Below, piece after piece: positions 18,453 to 26,493 of a stretch of 64,000 nucleotides of DNA. How positions within the stretch are numbered: position 1 is the first letter of the stretch; the number at the start of each line of letters is the position of its first letter. Position numbers and translations under genes: made by a program. The notes beneath the pieces were generated by a model. It made no database searches. It was given only the letters and a program-made list of their open reading frames with translations, and had not been told where the DNA came from. The DNA is from DASSKA01 sp963839365 (GTDB lineage Bacteria; Actinomycetota; Actinomycetes; Propionibacteriales; Nocardioidaceae): contig CAWIUT010000010.1 of assembly GCA_963839365.1 (NCBI GenBank), positions 248,001 through 312,000 on the forward strand, given 5' to 3'.

Positions 18453-18965
18453 CTACTCGTCGAGCTGGCGGCCCCCGAAGTGCATCAGCGGGTCGCTGAG
18501 GATCTCGATCTGGATGCCGTCGGGATCCTTGAAGTACATCGACTCCTCGATGCCGCGCTGCGGTCCGTCGTACGCCACCCCGGCGCCGTCGAGCCGCTTG
18601 CGGATCTCCTCCCACCGGGGGCGCGGCGAGGAGATCGCGATGTGCTGCACGCTGCCGATCGACTCCACGCCCGGCTGCAGCCCCAGACCGGGAAAGTCGA
18701 AGAAGCCGAGCAGGGTCTGGTTGCCGAGGTCGAAGAAGAAGTGCGAGGAGCCGGGGTAGTCGCGGTTCTCCACCAGCTCGACGAGCGGGAAGCCGAGCAG
18801 GTCCTGGTAGAACCGGATCGTCTGCTCGACGTCGGAGCAGATCAGCGCCGCGTGGTGGATGCCCCGGCCGGGCGAGGACGGGCGTTCGTCCGGGGGGCGC
18901 AGGTACTGCTCGCGCAGCTTCGCGCGGCGGGCCTCCAGCTCTGCTCGCTCGGACTCTGTCGGCAT
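18453..18965 (-). CDS. VOC/glyoxalase family protein
   Basis: A 170-residue vicinal-oxygen-chelate protein. After a charged helical leader (residues 1-32) come two bababb units: GIHHAALICSDVEQTIRFYQ and VQHIAISSPRPRWEEIRKRL, ending IEESMYFKDPDGIQIEILSD. His at the start of each unit and Glu near the end (QIEIL) give the usual metal ligands. Ring-cleavage dioxygenase, glyoxalase or epimerase activity are all possible. ATG 18965 is chosen because AGGAGA precedes it; the upstream open frame lacks a site. It is 73 nt upstream of the MDMPI gene on the same strand and may be co-transcribed. Confidence 0.87.
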   Translation of the reverse strand: MPTESERAELEARRAKLREQYLRPPDERPSSPGRGIHHAALICSDVEQTIRFYQDLLGFPLVELVENRDYPGSSHFFFDLGNQTLLGFFDFPGLGLQPGVESIGSVQHIAISSPRPRWEEIRKRLDGAGVAYDGPQRGIEESMYFKDPDGIQIEILSDPLMHFGGRQLDE

Positions 18966-19091
18966 CGTCGTCTCCTCGCCCCGGTGTGCACCCACTCTAG
19001 TGAGAACGGAGGGTGGTTGAAAGATCTTCTTCCTGTCCGGGGCAACGCCGGCGGCGCCCCAGGTCGTCATCATCGTGCGAAGGGGTGATCG

Positions 19092-19500
19092 ATGTCCGAG
19101 CCGGCCGACTTCGACGGGTTCGTCGAGGCACGCTCCGGGACGCTGCTGCGGGCCGTGTGGCTGCTGAGGCCTGCGTACGACGGGTGCTGTTCACCACCTA
19201 CGCCATCTGGTGGCGTCGTGCCTGGCGAGGCGAGCAGCCGACCGCGGTGCTCGAGGAGCGATCCCCACGACGCCGAGGCGGAGGTGGAGCTGCGTGAGGT
19301 GGTGCTGCGGGCGCTCGCGGAGCTTCCGCGGCGGCAGCGCGCCACCGTCGTGCTCCGTTACTACTGCGACCTGTCCGAGGCCGAGACCGCGGACACGCTC
19401 GGCTGCTCGGTCGGCACCGTGAAGAGCCAGGCGGCCAAGGGGCTGGCCCACAGGATGCGGAGGCAGCGCCGTGCCGGCGTGCTCGCCGGTGTGGCCGCCG
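19092..19500 (+). pseudogene. SigE-family (ECF-like) sigma factor remnant
   Basis: Pieces of one small sigma factor appear in two frames. Frame 19092 starts MSEPADFDGFVEARSGTLLRAVW (region 2.1). The next piece, CVRRVLFTTYAIWWRRAWRG (about 19173-19232), is in another frame and looks like the end of region 2. Frame one then resumes with ELREVVLRALAELPRRQRAT, RYYCDLSEAETADTLGC and SVGTVKSQAAKGLAHRM, a complete region 4 helix-turn-helix. The core of region 2 (-10 recognition) is missing and there are at least two frame changes, so a working sigma factor is unlikely. This is best read as a decayed gene. Promoter recognition by the intact region 4 alone is not expected. Confidence 0.72.
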
Positions 19501-19871
19501 TGGTGCTGGCCATCGGGCTGCCCCCAGCGGGTCCACCAGCGCCGGCCGCTGCGTCTGGCAGGGCTGCCACCCCGCCAAGGTGGTCGCCGTCCGCAAGCCG
19601 CTGCACCTGCCGTCCACACCAGGCCGACGCACCAGGTGCAGGTCTCGCGTGCGAAGAACGGGTGGTACGAGGAGAAGGTCATCTGGGTCGTCTCGGCCAA
19701 TTACGCGGGTTCTCCCGGCTGGTCTACGTCCGCGACGGCCTGCACCCGACCGCCCGGCACGTGGCGGAGTCCTTCCCCAGCGACATCTACGTGCGCTCGC
19801 CGGGCTGCTACGCGGTCCAGGTGGACGGGCAGGGCTTCACCGAGACGATCGTCTTCCGCGCCGTCGGCTGA
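19500..19871 (+). pseudogene. frameshifted remnant of a secreted protein downstream of the sigma remnant
   Basis: After region 4 the sequence continues RRQRRAGVLAGVAAVVLAIG, a membrane segment typical of small exported proteins often found next to SigE-family sigma genes. Coherent pieces then appear in three frames in order: CHPAKVVAVRKPLHLP, then HQVQVSRAKNGWYEEKVIWV, then FPSDIYVRSPGCYAVQVDGQ ending GFTETIVFRAVG. The last piece resembles the C-terminus of extracellular beta-sandwich proteins. Two frameshifts are needed to join them. The parent family is not certain. Confidence 0.55.
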
Positions 19872-19887
19872 GACGGCACCCGGGGCA

Positions 19888-19967
19888 ACTGCGGCCCACC
19901 TGCGACGTTATGGCCCCTGCGCCGGCCGGGCGGGGGGCCACTGCGGCCCGTCTGCGACGTTGTGGCC
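19888..19967. repeat. imperfect direct repeat, 28 bp x 2
   Basis: Two copies of a 28-bp unit starting ACTGCGGCCC lie at 19888-19915 and 19940-19967, differing at three positions by my count. They sit between the decayed sigma locus and the 3' end of the penicillin acylase gene. They may mark a past duplication or rearrangement. No gene is seen here. Confidence 0.6.
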
Positions 19968-20015
19968 GCACCGCCGACGGACCCTCGGGCACGCCCGAGT
20001 CGGGCAGCAGAACGC

Positions 20016-22940
20016 TCAGCGGTGGGCCCAGAACTGCACCACCTGCTGGAACGTCGGCCGGTTCTGCCAGTCGATCGGCCGGACACCCACCACTCCGGCG
20101 GTCACCGAGATGATGTCGTCGCGGGTCTTGTCGTAGGTGAGCGCCGCCGGGGTGCCGACGTTCTCGGTGGCCATCGCGGCCCGGACCGCGGCGTGCAAGG
20201 ACCGACGCAGCGCCTTCCGGCAGTGCGCCAGCGGCCCGCAGTAGAGCCGGGAGTACGGCGCACGCTCCCGAAGCCCCCGCACCCGGCGCAGGTCCTTGTT
20301 GAGGTAGCCGTACCACGAGATCCCGTTGAAGGCGGAGCCGATGTGCTCGCGCGGGTGATCGTCGAGCGGCTCGGGCAGCCGGTTCACCAACCGGTGCAGC
20401 CCGTGGCGCATCGCGTCCTTCGGCAGCGTGAACCCGCAGGCCGGCGCGCACGAGGCGCCGGCGCCCGAGGGGTCCCACCACGTGTCGAACAGGTCGATCG
20501 CCGCCTGGTGCGCGTAGGCACCGCTGCGGGTCCGGTCCACGCGGTGGGCGCCGTCGGCGACCCAGCGTCGCAGCAGCCGCACTGCCTGCGCGTCCACGCG
20601 GTTGTGCGGGGTGCCGATCACCTTCAGCACATAAGGCAGCACGTAGGCGCCTCGCACGTCGACGGTGCCGGCGTCGATCATCGCGCCGACGAGGTCGGCC
20701 CGGGTCACCGGCTTCCCCGACCGGAGCAGGGCCTTGATCCGGTCGGTGAGCGTCAGGCTGCGGTAGACCGGCCCGTCACCCCACACCTCGGAGGCGGAGG
20801 CGAAACCAGGCGCGAGCTTGTTGTTCCAGTTCGCGATGAAGCCCTGCGCGGGGTCGATCACGTGCGGATGCGCGCGGAACGGTTCGAAACCCTTCCAGTC
20901 GTACTTCGCCGAGCCCCACCGGGGCAGGTCCAGGTCGGTGCCGGGGGCCCGCACCGGCAGCCGCGCGGAGCTGTAGTAGGCGATGTCGCGGCTGTCGGCG
21001 TAGTACCAGTTGAACGTGTACTGGATCCCGGACGCCGCCCGCATGAAGCTGTGCGCGTCGTGCACGAAGCGGGGGTCGTCGAGGTGCAGGAAGCCGAGCA
21101 CCGAGTCCGGCTCGTGCATGTACGTCGACCGGTCGGCCACCACGGCCACCGGACGGCCATGCAGCGTGGTGCGCAGCCGCACGATCCCGTGGTCGGTGCG
21201 CAGCACCAGGAACGAGATCCGGGCCGGTGCGGCCTGGGACGCGATGTTCGGCAGCCCGGTCTCGGTGTGCCGGTAGTCGACCATCGGCCGGCACCGGCCC
21301 TGCTCGTCGACGTACGCCGTGGAGGTCACCGTCGGCCTGCTCCCGTCGGTGTTGCACAACCGCTGGACCACGGTGTCGGTGATGTCCGTGTACGGCGAGG
21401 TCGCCGACCAGGCGTAGTCCACGCCGCGGCCGAGCTCGACCACGAAGTTCGTCCCCGCGAAGGAGACCCCGCGTGCCGCGACGTGCGGCCCCTGCAGCGA
21501 CTCCTCCATCAGCAGCTGCGGGGCGTAGTAGCCGGTCTGCGGGCCGAACACCGCCACCGGGTGGCCGGTCGCCGAGTGCTTCGCGTCGACGAGCAGGGCG
21601 TTGCTCATCCCCACCAGCTCGCCCTGCATGGCACGCTGCAGGCTGCCCTCGATCTGCTGGGCCTCGAGGGCAGGGTCCGCCCCGGACCCCGCCGCGCTCG
21701 ATCCCTGCTGGGGAGCGGTGGTGCTGGCGTCGCCCTGGTTGCCGGCAGCGCCGGACGGCGGAGCCGACAGCGACCCGTCCGGGTTCACGAGCGCACCGGT
21801 CGCCAACGCGGTCGCCGTCGGGTGCAGGTCCGGCAGCGCGACACCGGGCCGGTTCGGGTGCACGCCGCCCCGCCCGCCGTACGGCGCGCGCACCGGTGAG
21901 GTGACCGGCGCCTCCGGGTCGTTCTTCTCGCGGAGGTCGTTGTAGATCCGCCGGCCGCGACGGCCGCCGAACCGCTGCTGGAGCTGCTGCAGCCACATCG
22001 CGTTGGTGTACTGACCTCCGCCGCCGGTGCCGAAGATGCCGCCGACCAGCGAGGCGATCGAGACGATGTCCGCGCGGGTGTACGGCGTAGGGGGTCGCTG
22101 CAGTGCGGCGTACTCGACCGGGCAGTGCCTGCCGAAGCCCGACCCCAGACCACCGGGCAACGGCACCGACGCGGTGCTGGCCGGGCACAGGTGCTTCTGC
22201 TCGGAGTTCATGCCGGCGATGTAAGCGTCGAAGGAGTGCACCAGCCGACGGGCCTGCGGAGACCGCTTGGCGAGGTTGGTGATCTGCTGGTTCAGCTGCT
22301 TCGGGGTGTAGGGGGCGACGCGCAGCTGGGCGGCGTCCTGGGCGATGTTCGCCTTCGTGGGACCGACGAACTGAGCCATGGTCGCCGAGCCGGTGTGCCG
22401 CAGCACGTCGGTGAGGAACATCCGGGTCTCGATGTCCGCGTAGCCGGCCCCGTAGGCGACATCCGCCTCGGTGCGCCCGTGGATGTGCGGCACGTCCTCC
22501 TTGTCCCAGCGGATGGTGACCCCCGGCCGCGGATGCTCGGTGCGCACCACGTCCGCGGGGTTCACCCCCAGCGGGGCCTGTTTGAAGTAGCTGCCCAGCT
22601 GGGTGTCGGTCAGCGTGTCGGGGTCAACGGTGTTCAGCGCGTCGTACTTCTCCAGCTGGTCGGCGAAGTCGGCCGGGTGGGACGGGGTGGCGGTGGTGAA
22701 GAAGCTCTTGGCGTCCTGCAGCCCGGACAGCAGTGAACCGGGACCGCCGACCGCCTTCCCCGGCCCCAGGCCGGCGAGCTGCTCGGCGTCGACGTTGCCG
22801 GCGTTGCCCGGCGGAAGGATGTTGAGCACCTCGCCGTACCGGTGCGGCCGAGCGCTGTCGGCTGCCGCCCAGGTGCCGGACGCGGTGTCGAGCCCGGTCA
22901 GCACCAGGAGGGAGCAGGCAAGCGCACAGAGCCATCGCAC
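20016..22940 (-). CDS. secreted penicillin acylase family (S45) amidase
   Basis: A 974-residue Ntn-hydrolase precursor. It has a signal peptide (MRWLCALACSLLVLTGLDTA), an alpha-chain region starting RWDKEDVPHIHGRTEADVAY and GYADIETRMFLTDVLRH, a low-complexity Ser/Gly spacer (about residues 385-430), then the beta chain whose N-terminal nucleophile is Ser446 in GMSNALLVDAKHS. Further family motifs are GPQTGYYAPQLLMEE, GRGVDYAWSATS and FIANWNNKLAPGF. Self-cleavage before Ser446 is predicted. Homologues hydrolyse penicillins, acyl-homoserine lactones or other amides; large secreted actinobacterial forms are mostly untested. It is monocistronic, with the XPB gene 82 bp upstream on the same strand. 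Confidence 0.92.
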   Translation of the reverse strand: MRWLCALACSLLVLTGLDTASGTWAAADSARPHRYGEVLNILPPGNAGNVDAEQLAGLGPGKAVGGPGSLLSGLQDAKSFFTTATPSHPADFADQLEKYDALNTVDPDTLTDTQLGSYFKQAPLGVNPADVVRTEHPRPGVTIRWDKEDVPHIHGRTEADVAYGAGYADIETRMFLTDVLRHTGSATMAQFVGPTKANIAQDAAQLRVAPYTPKQLNQQITNLAKRSPQARRLVHSFDAYIAGMNSEQKHLCPASTASVPLPGGLGSGFGRHCPVEYAALQRPPTPYTRADIVSIASLVGGIFGTGGGGQYTNAMWLQQLQQRFGGRRGRRIYNDLREKNDPEAPVTSPVRAPYGGRGGVHPNRPGVALPDLHPTATALATGALVNPDGSLSAPPSGAAGNQGDASTTAPQQGSSAAGSGADPALEAQQIEGSLQRAMQGELVGMSNALLVDAKHSATGHPVAVFGPQTGYYAPQLLMEESLQGPHVAARGVSFAGTNFVVELGRGVDYAWSATSPYTDITDTVVQRLCNTDGSRPTVTSTAYVDEQGRCRPMVDYRHTETGLPNIASQAAPARISFLVLRTDHGIVRLRTTLHGRPVAVVADRSTYMHEPDSVLGFLHLDDPRFVHDAHSFMRAASGIQYTFNWYYADSRDIAYYSSARLPVRAPGTDLDLPRWGSAKYDWKGFEPFRAHPHVIDPAQGFIANWNNKLAPGFASASEVWGDGPVYRSLTLTDRIKALLRSGKPVTRADLVGAMIDAGTVDVRGAYVLPYVLKVIGTPHNRVDAQAVRLLRRWVADGAHRVDRTRSGAYAHQAAIDLFDTWWDPSGAGASCAPACGFTLPKDAMRHGLHRLVNRLPEPLDDHPREHIGSAFNGISWYGYLNKDLRRVRGLRERAPYSRLYCGPLAHCRKALRRSLHAAVRAAMATENVGTPAALTYDKTRDDIISVTAGVVGVRPIDWQNRPTFQQVVQFWAHR

Positions 22941-23021
22941 GTGAGTTCCAACGACCGGGCCCGGACAAGGTGACGCCCGCAGCCCGGGCCGGCCGCTGCC
23001 GCCCCTTGTCGGCAGCGGCGC

Positions 23022-24680
23022 TCACGCAGTGGTGATGTCGTCGGCGTCCATGATCCGGTAGGCGTAGCCCTGCTCGGCGAGGAACCGCTGCCGGTGCTGG
23101 GCGAAGTCGGCGTCCACGGTGTCGCGGGACACCACGGCGTAGAACCGCGCAGTCTTGGCGGAGCCGTCGGGCTGAGCCTGTTTCGGACGCAGCAGCCGGC
23201 CGAGCCGTTGCGCCTCCTCCTGCCGGGACCCGAACGAGCCGGACACCTGGATCGCCACCGCCGCCGAGGGCAGGTCGACGGAGAAGTTGGCCACCTTGGA
23301 GACCACGAGCAGGTCGATCTCCCCGGTCCGGAACGCCGCGAACAGCCGCTCGCGCTCCTTGATCGGGGTGTCGCCCTTGATCACCGGAGCGGACAGCAGC
23401 TCGCCGATCTCGTCGAGCTGCTCGATGTACTGCCCGATCACCAGGGTCGGCTCGCCGGCGTGCTTCTCGACGAGCTGGCGCACCACGCCGGTCTTCGCCG
23501 CTGTGCACGACGCCAGCCGGTACCGCTCGTCGGGCTCAGCGGTCGCGTAGACGAACCGCTCGGACTCCGGAAGCGTGACCCGCACCTCCACGCAGTCCGC
23601 CGGGGCGATCCAGCCCTGGGACTCGATGTCCTTCCAGGGTGCGTCGTACCGCTTGGGGCCGATCAGGCTGAACACGTCGCCCTCCCGGCCGTCCTCGCGG
23701 ACCAGCGTGGCGGTCAGCCCGATCCGCCGACGGGCCTGCAGGTCGGCGGTCATCCGGAAGATCGGCGCCGGGAGCAGGTGCACCTCGTCGTAGACGACCA
23801 GCCCCCAGTCCCGTGCGTCGAGCAGCTCGAGGTGGGAGTAGACCCCCTTCCGGCGGGTGGTCATCACCTGGTACGTCGCGATGGTGACCGGCCGGATCTC
23901 CTTGCGGGTGCCGGAGTACTCGCCGATCTCGTCCTCGGTGAGGGAGGTACGACGTACCAGCTCGTCCTTCCACTGCCGGGCCGCGACCGTGTTGGTGACC
24001 AGGATCAACGTGGTCGCCTTGGCGCGGGCCATCGCGGCCGCGCCGACGAGCGTCTTGCCGGCCCCGCACGGCAGCACGACGACCCCGGAGCCGCCGTGCC
24101 AGAAGGACTCCGTGGCATCGCGCTGGTACTCGCGCAGCGTCCAGCCGTCCTCGCGAAGGTCGATCTGGTGCGCCTCGCCGTCGACGTAACCGGCGTAGTC
24201 CTCCGCCGGCCAGCCGAGCTTGAGCAGCGCCTGCTTGAGGTTGCCGCGCTCGGACGGGTGCACGACCACGCTGTCCTCGTCGACCCGCTCGCCGAGCATC
24301 GGCTTGACCTTCTTCGCGCGCAGCACCTCCTCCAGCACCGGACGGTCGGTGGTGGTGAGGACCAGTCCGTGGCCGGGGTGCTTGTCCAGGCGCAGCCGTC
24401 CGTAGCGGGCCATCGTCTCGGCGACGTCGACGAGCAGCGCGTGCGGCACCGAGTAGCGGGAGTACTCCAGCAGCGTGTCGACCACCTGCTCGGCGTCGTG
24501 CCCGGCCGCGCGGGCGTTCCAGAGCCCGAGCGGGGTCAGCCGGTAGGTGTGGATGTGCTCGGGGGAGCGCTCCAGCTCCGCGAAGGGCGCGATCGCCTTG
24601 CGGGCGTCCTGGGCGCGCTCGTGGTCGACCTCGAGCAGCAGGGTCTTGTCGGACTGGACGATCAGCGGTCCGTCGTTCAT
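23022..24680 (-). CDS. XPB-family DNA repair helicase
   Basis: A 552-residue superfamily 2 helicase of the bacterial XPB type. The N-terminal damage-recognition-like domain covers residues 1-175. Then come the Q-like WTLREYQRDA, Walker A VVLPCGAGKTLVGAAAM (about residues 200-216), DEVH box VVYDEVHLLPAPIF, the XPB RED motif LVREDGREGDVF, and motif VI QEEAQRLGRLLRPKQ. Bacterial XPB proteins are 3'-5' helicases with ATP-dependent unwinding and annealing, thought to act in repair. In actinobacteria the gene usually neighbours an XPB-N-like protein; here that partner is 1.8 kb upstream on the same strand, past a CGNR gene and sulfatase debris. Confidence 0.94.
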   Translation of the reverse strand: MNDGPLIVQSDKTLLLEVDHERAQDARKAIAPFAELERSPEHIHTYRLTPLGLWNARAAGHDAEQVVDTLLEYSRYSVPHALLVDVAETMARYGRLRLDKHPGHGLVLTTTDRPVLEEVLRAKKVKPMLGERVDEDSVVVHPSERGNLKQALLKLGWPAEDYAGYVDGEAHQIDLREDGWTLREYQRDATESFWHGGSGVVVLPCGAGKTLVGAAAMARAKATTLILVTNTVAARQWKDELVRRTSLTEDEIGEYSGTRKEIRPVTIATYQVMTTRRKGVYSHLELLDARDWGLVVYDEVHLLPAPIFRMTADLQARRRIGLTATLVREDGREGDVFSLIGPKRYDAPWKDIESQGWIAPADCVEVRVTLPESERFVYATAEPDERYRLASCTAAKTGVVRQLVEKHAGEPTLVIGQYIEQLDEIGELLSAPVIKGDTPIKERERLFAAFRTGEIDLLVVSKVANFSVDLPSAAVAIQVSGSFGSRQEEAQRLGRLLRPKQAQPDGSAKTARFYAVVSRDTVDADFAQHRQRFLAEQGYAYRIMDADDITTA

Positions 24681-24729
24681 GCGGAGTCCCCTCGCAGGTG
24701 CGAGCGCAGCGAGCTTCGTGGGGTGGTCT

Positions 24730-25272
24730 TCACTTGGCGGCTCCTGCGGCGGCGAGCTGCTTCTGGCGGGCCCGGTAGGCCGCCACGTTGGCGCGGGACG
24801 AGCACCGGTCGGAGCAGTACCGCCGCGACTGGTTCGGCGAGGTGTCCACGAACACGCTGTCGCACGGGCTGGCGTGGCAGACCCCGAGCCGGCCGGCGCC
24901 GAGGTCGCAGACCAGCGTGGCCAGCCCCATCAGGGACTCGGCGATCAGCAGCTCGGCCACCGACGAGGACCGATCGGCTACGTGCATGTGCCACCTCTCG
25001 CCGCCCTTGCTGCCCGCGATGTACGGCGTGACCGGGTGCTTGGCCAGCAGCGCGTTCAGCTGGCTCACCACTGCCTCCTCGTCGCCGGCATCCGAGGCCT
25101 CGAAGACCGAGCGCAGCTCCTTGCAGAACCGGCGCAGCGCCGTGGCGTCCCGTTCGGTCACCTCCGCGTGCAGCCAGGCGCGGTCGTGCAGCACGGCGAG
25201 CAGCCCGTCGGCGTCGTCGAGGTCGCCGTTCACGAGCTCCGCGGCGCGCTCGGCGTAACGCACAAAGTCCAT
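24730..25272 (-). CDS. CGNR zinc-finger family protein (ABATE domain)
   Basis: A 180-residue protein of the CGNR family. The N-terminal helical ABATE domain (residues 1-125) contains YAERAAELVNGDLDDADGLL and NALLAKHPVTPY. The C-terminal zinc finger is LGVCHASPCDSVFVDTSPN then RRYCSDRCSSRANVAAYRAR, with four cysteines. The family-naming CGNR is CSSR here, while the cysteine framework is kept. These proteins are thought to bind nucleic acid, possibly as stress-linked regulators. It starts 49 nt upstream of the XPB helicase on the same strand, so the two may form an operon. Confidence 0.88.
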   Translation of the reverse strand: MDFVRYAERAAELVNGDLDDADGLLAVLHDRAWLHAEVTERDATALRRFCKELRSVFEASDAGDEEAVVSQLNALLAKHPVTPYIAGSKGGERWHMHVADRSSSVAELLIAESLMGLATLVCDLGAGRLGVCHASPCDSVFVDTSPNQSRRYCSDRCSSRANVAAYRARQKQLAAAGAAK

Positions 25273-25328
25273 GCGTGCAGGTTACCGGTGCGCTCAACCG
25301 GCCGGCGGTGTAAGGCCCAGGTGCGTAT

Positions 25329-25393
25329 TCACCGGGTTGAATCACCGGGTTGAATCACCGGGTTGAATCACCGGGTTGAATCACCGGGTTGAA
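25329..25393. repeat. perfect tandem repeat, 13 bp x 5
   Basis: Five uninterrupted identical copies of TCACCGGGTTGAA fill 25329-25393. The unit length is not a multiple of three and read on the minus strand each copy carries a TGA in turn, so all three minus-strand frames are closed here. It forms the 3' boundary of the sulfatase remnant and lies 57 bp from the CGNR start, on its promoter side. It could be a slippage-prone array, a protein-binding array or a recombination scar. Confidence 0.95.
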
Positions 25394-26281
25394 CCGAGCA
25401 CGTGCACCGAGGAGCAGGCCGACCCGATGCATCCGTCAAGCCGGTCCAGCCCTGCCCGGAGCCGTGCCACGTACCTTCGCTCGGCAGGCGAGACACCGCC
25501 ATCGAGCTGCTGCGGGTCGGTGTGCAGGTCGTAGACCTCCTCGAAGCCGTCCCACCACCGGAGCAGCACCTTGTCGTCGGCGGTGCGGATCCCGCTCCAG
25601 AGGTGGGTCTCCCCGAGGAAGGGCAGGGACGGCGCCGCCCCGTGCATGGACAGCGTCGGCCGGGCGCCGGTGGCCGCAACGATCGTGGCGGTGACGTCGG
25701 CGAGGCGCTGCTGATGGGCCTCGTCGAGGGCGCGGAGAGGCAGCCGGGCAGCCCCGCCAGGTAGGCGCTCTTGTCGGAAAGCTCCCGCTCGTCGAGCGCC
25801 CTGGTGCGGGGCACGATGCGCCCCGCCATCGCATCCCTGTGCCGCCGGCCGACTGCGGGCGTCTTCGGCCCGCTGGTGGTGGGGTCGTCGCGCTCCACGG
25901 GAACACCGACATGCGGCGCCAGGAAGCTGGTCCAGACGAAGAACGGCCGACGGGCCCGGGCGAACCGCCGGATCATCGCGGTGGTCGCCTCGCGCACGTA
26001 ACCGGTCTGGTAGCGCTGGTACCGCTCGAGCGAACCGTTCACGTTGACCGCGAAGTGCCGGTAGTCGTAGATGCCGCGGACAGGCACCCGCCACTGGTCC
26101 CAGCCGGGCGGCACGGATCTCGTCCGACCGGGGCGCGGGTAACCGTTGAGGTGCTTGCCGACCATCCCGGTTCGGTAGCCGGCGCGATGCAGCCACACCG
26201 GAAGGGTCTGCGTGGCGTCGAGGTTCGTGACCGAGCCCCACGGCCGCTCGTTGGCCATCCCATGTGGTTGTGCGCGAGCTG
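25381..26281 (-). pseudogene. sulfatase remnant, frameshifted and internally deleted
   Basis: Sulfatase pieces occur in three minus-strand frames. Near 26265-26281 one frame reads QLAHNH, as in the family GQYAHNHG. A second frame continues MANERPWGSVTNLDATQTLP, VWLHRAGYRTGMVGKHLNGY, PPGWDQWRV and RRPFFVWTSFLAPHVGVPVE. At about 25740 the reading moves to a third frame with LADVTATIVAATGARP, FLGETHLWSGIRTADDKVLL and WDGFEEVYDLHTDPQQLDGG, the normal C-terminus. The Cys/Ser-x-Pro-x-Arg active-site motif and the DNG segment of the second metal site are absent, so internal sequence has been lost. No active sulfatase can be made. Confidence 0.8.
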
Positions 26282-26295
26282 TGGGCTTGACCGCC

Positions 26296-26370
26296 GTCGG
26301 GCCGCGCCCTGACGTGTTGCTGCTGGTCGTGACCGACGACGCCGCACGCAGTGACACGCAGGTGCTGGGC
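26296..26370 (+). other. apparent inverted 5' fragment of the sulfatase
   Basis: On the plus strand, opposite to the sulfatase body, the sequence reads GPRPDVLLLVVTDDAARSDT. This closely resembles the N-terminal metal-binding strand of sulfatases (RPNVLLVVTDD), the very part missing from the minus-strand remnant that ends about 15 bp away. A short local inversion would explain it. The match is short, so this is an inference and not proof. Confidence 0.5.
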
Positions 26371-26493
26371 CAGGAGGGCGGCCGACGACCGAGGTCTCCG
26401 CGCCATAGACTAGACGCGAGGAAGCGCCGGCGGAGACTCCCAGGGCAATCGGTCACCTGACCGGGGGACCGAGGGCGACGAGGGACCCACCGG

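Noticed and set aside
25329..25393. CRISPR array
   Set aside because: The 13-bp units are directly adjacent with no spacers and no cas genes are nearby.
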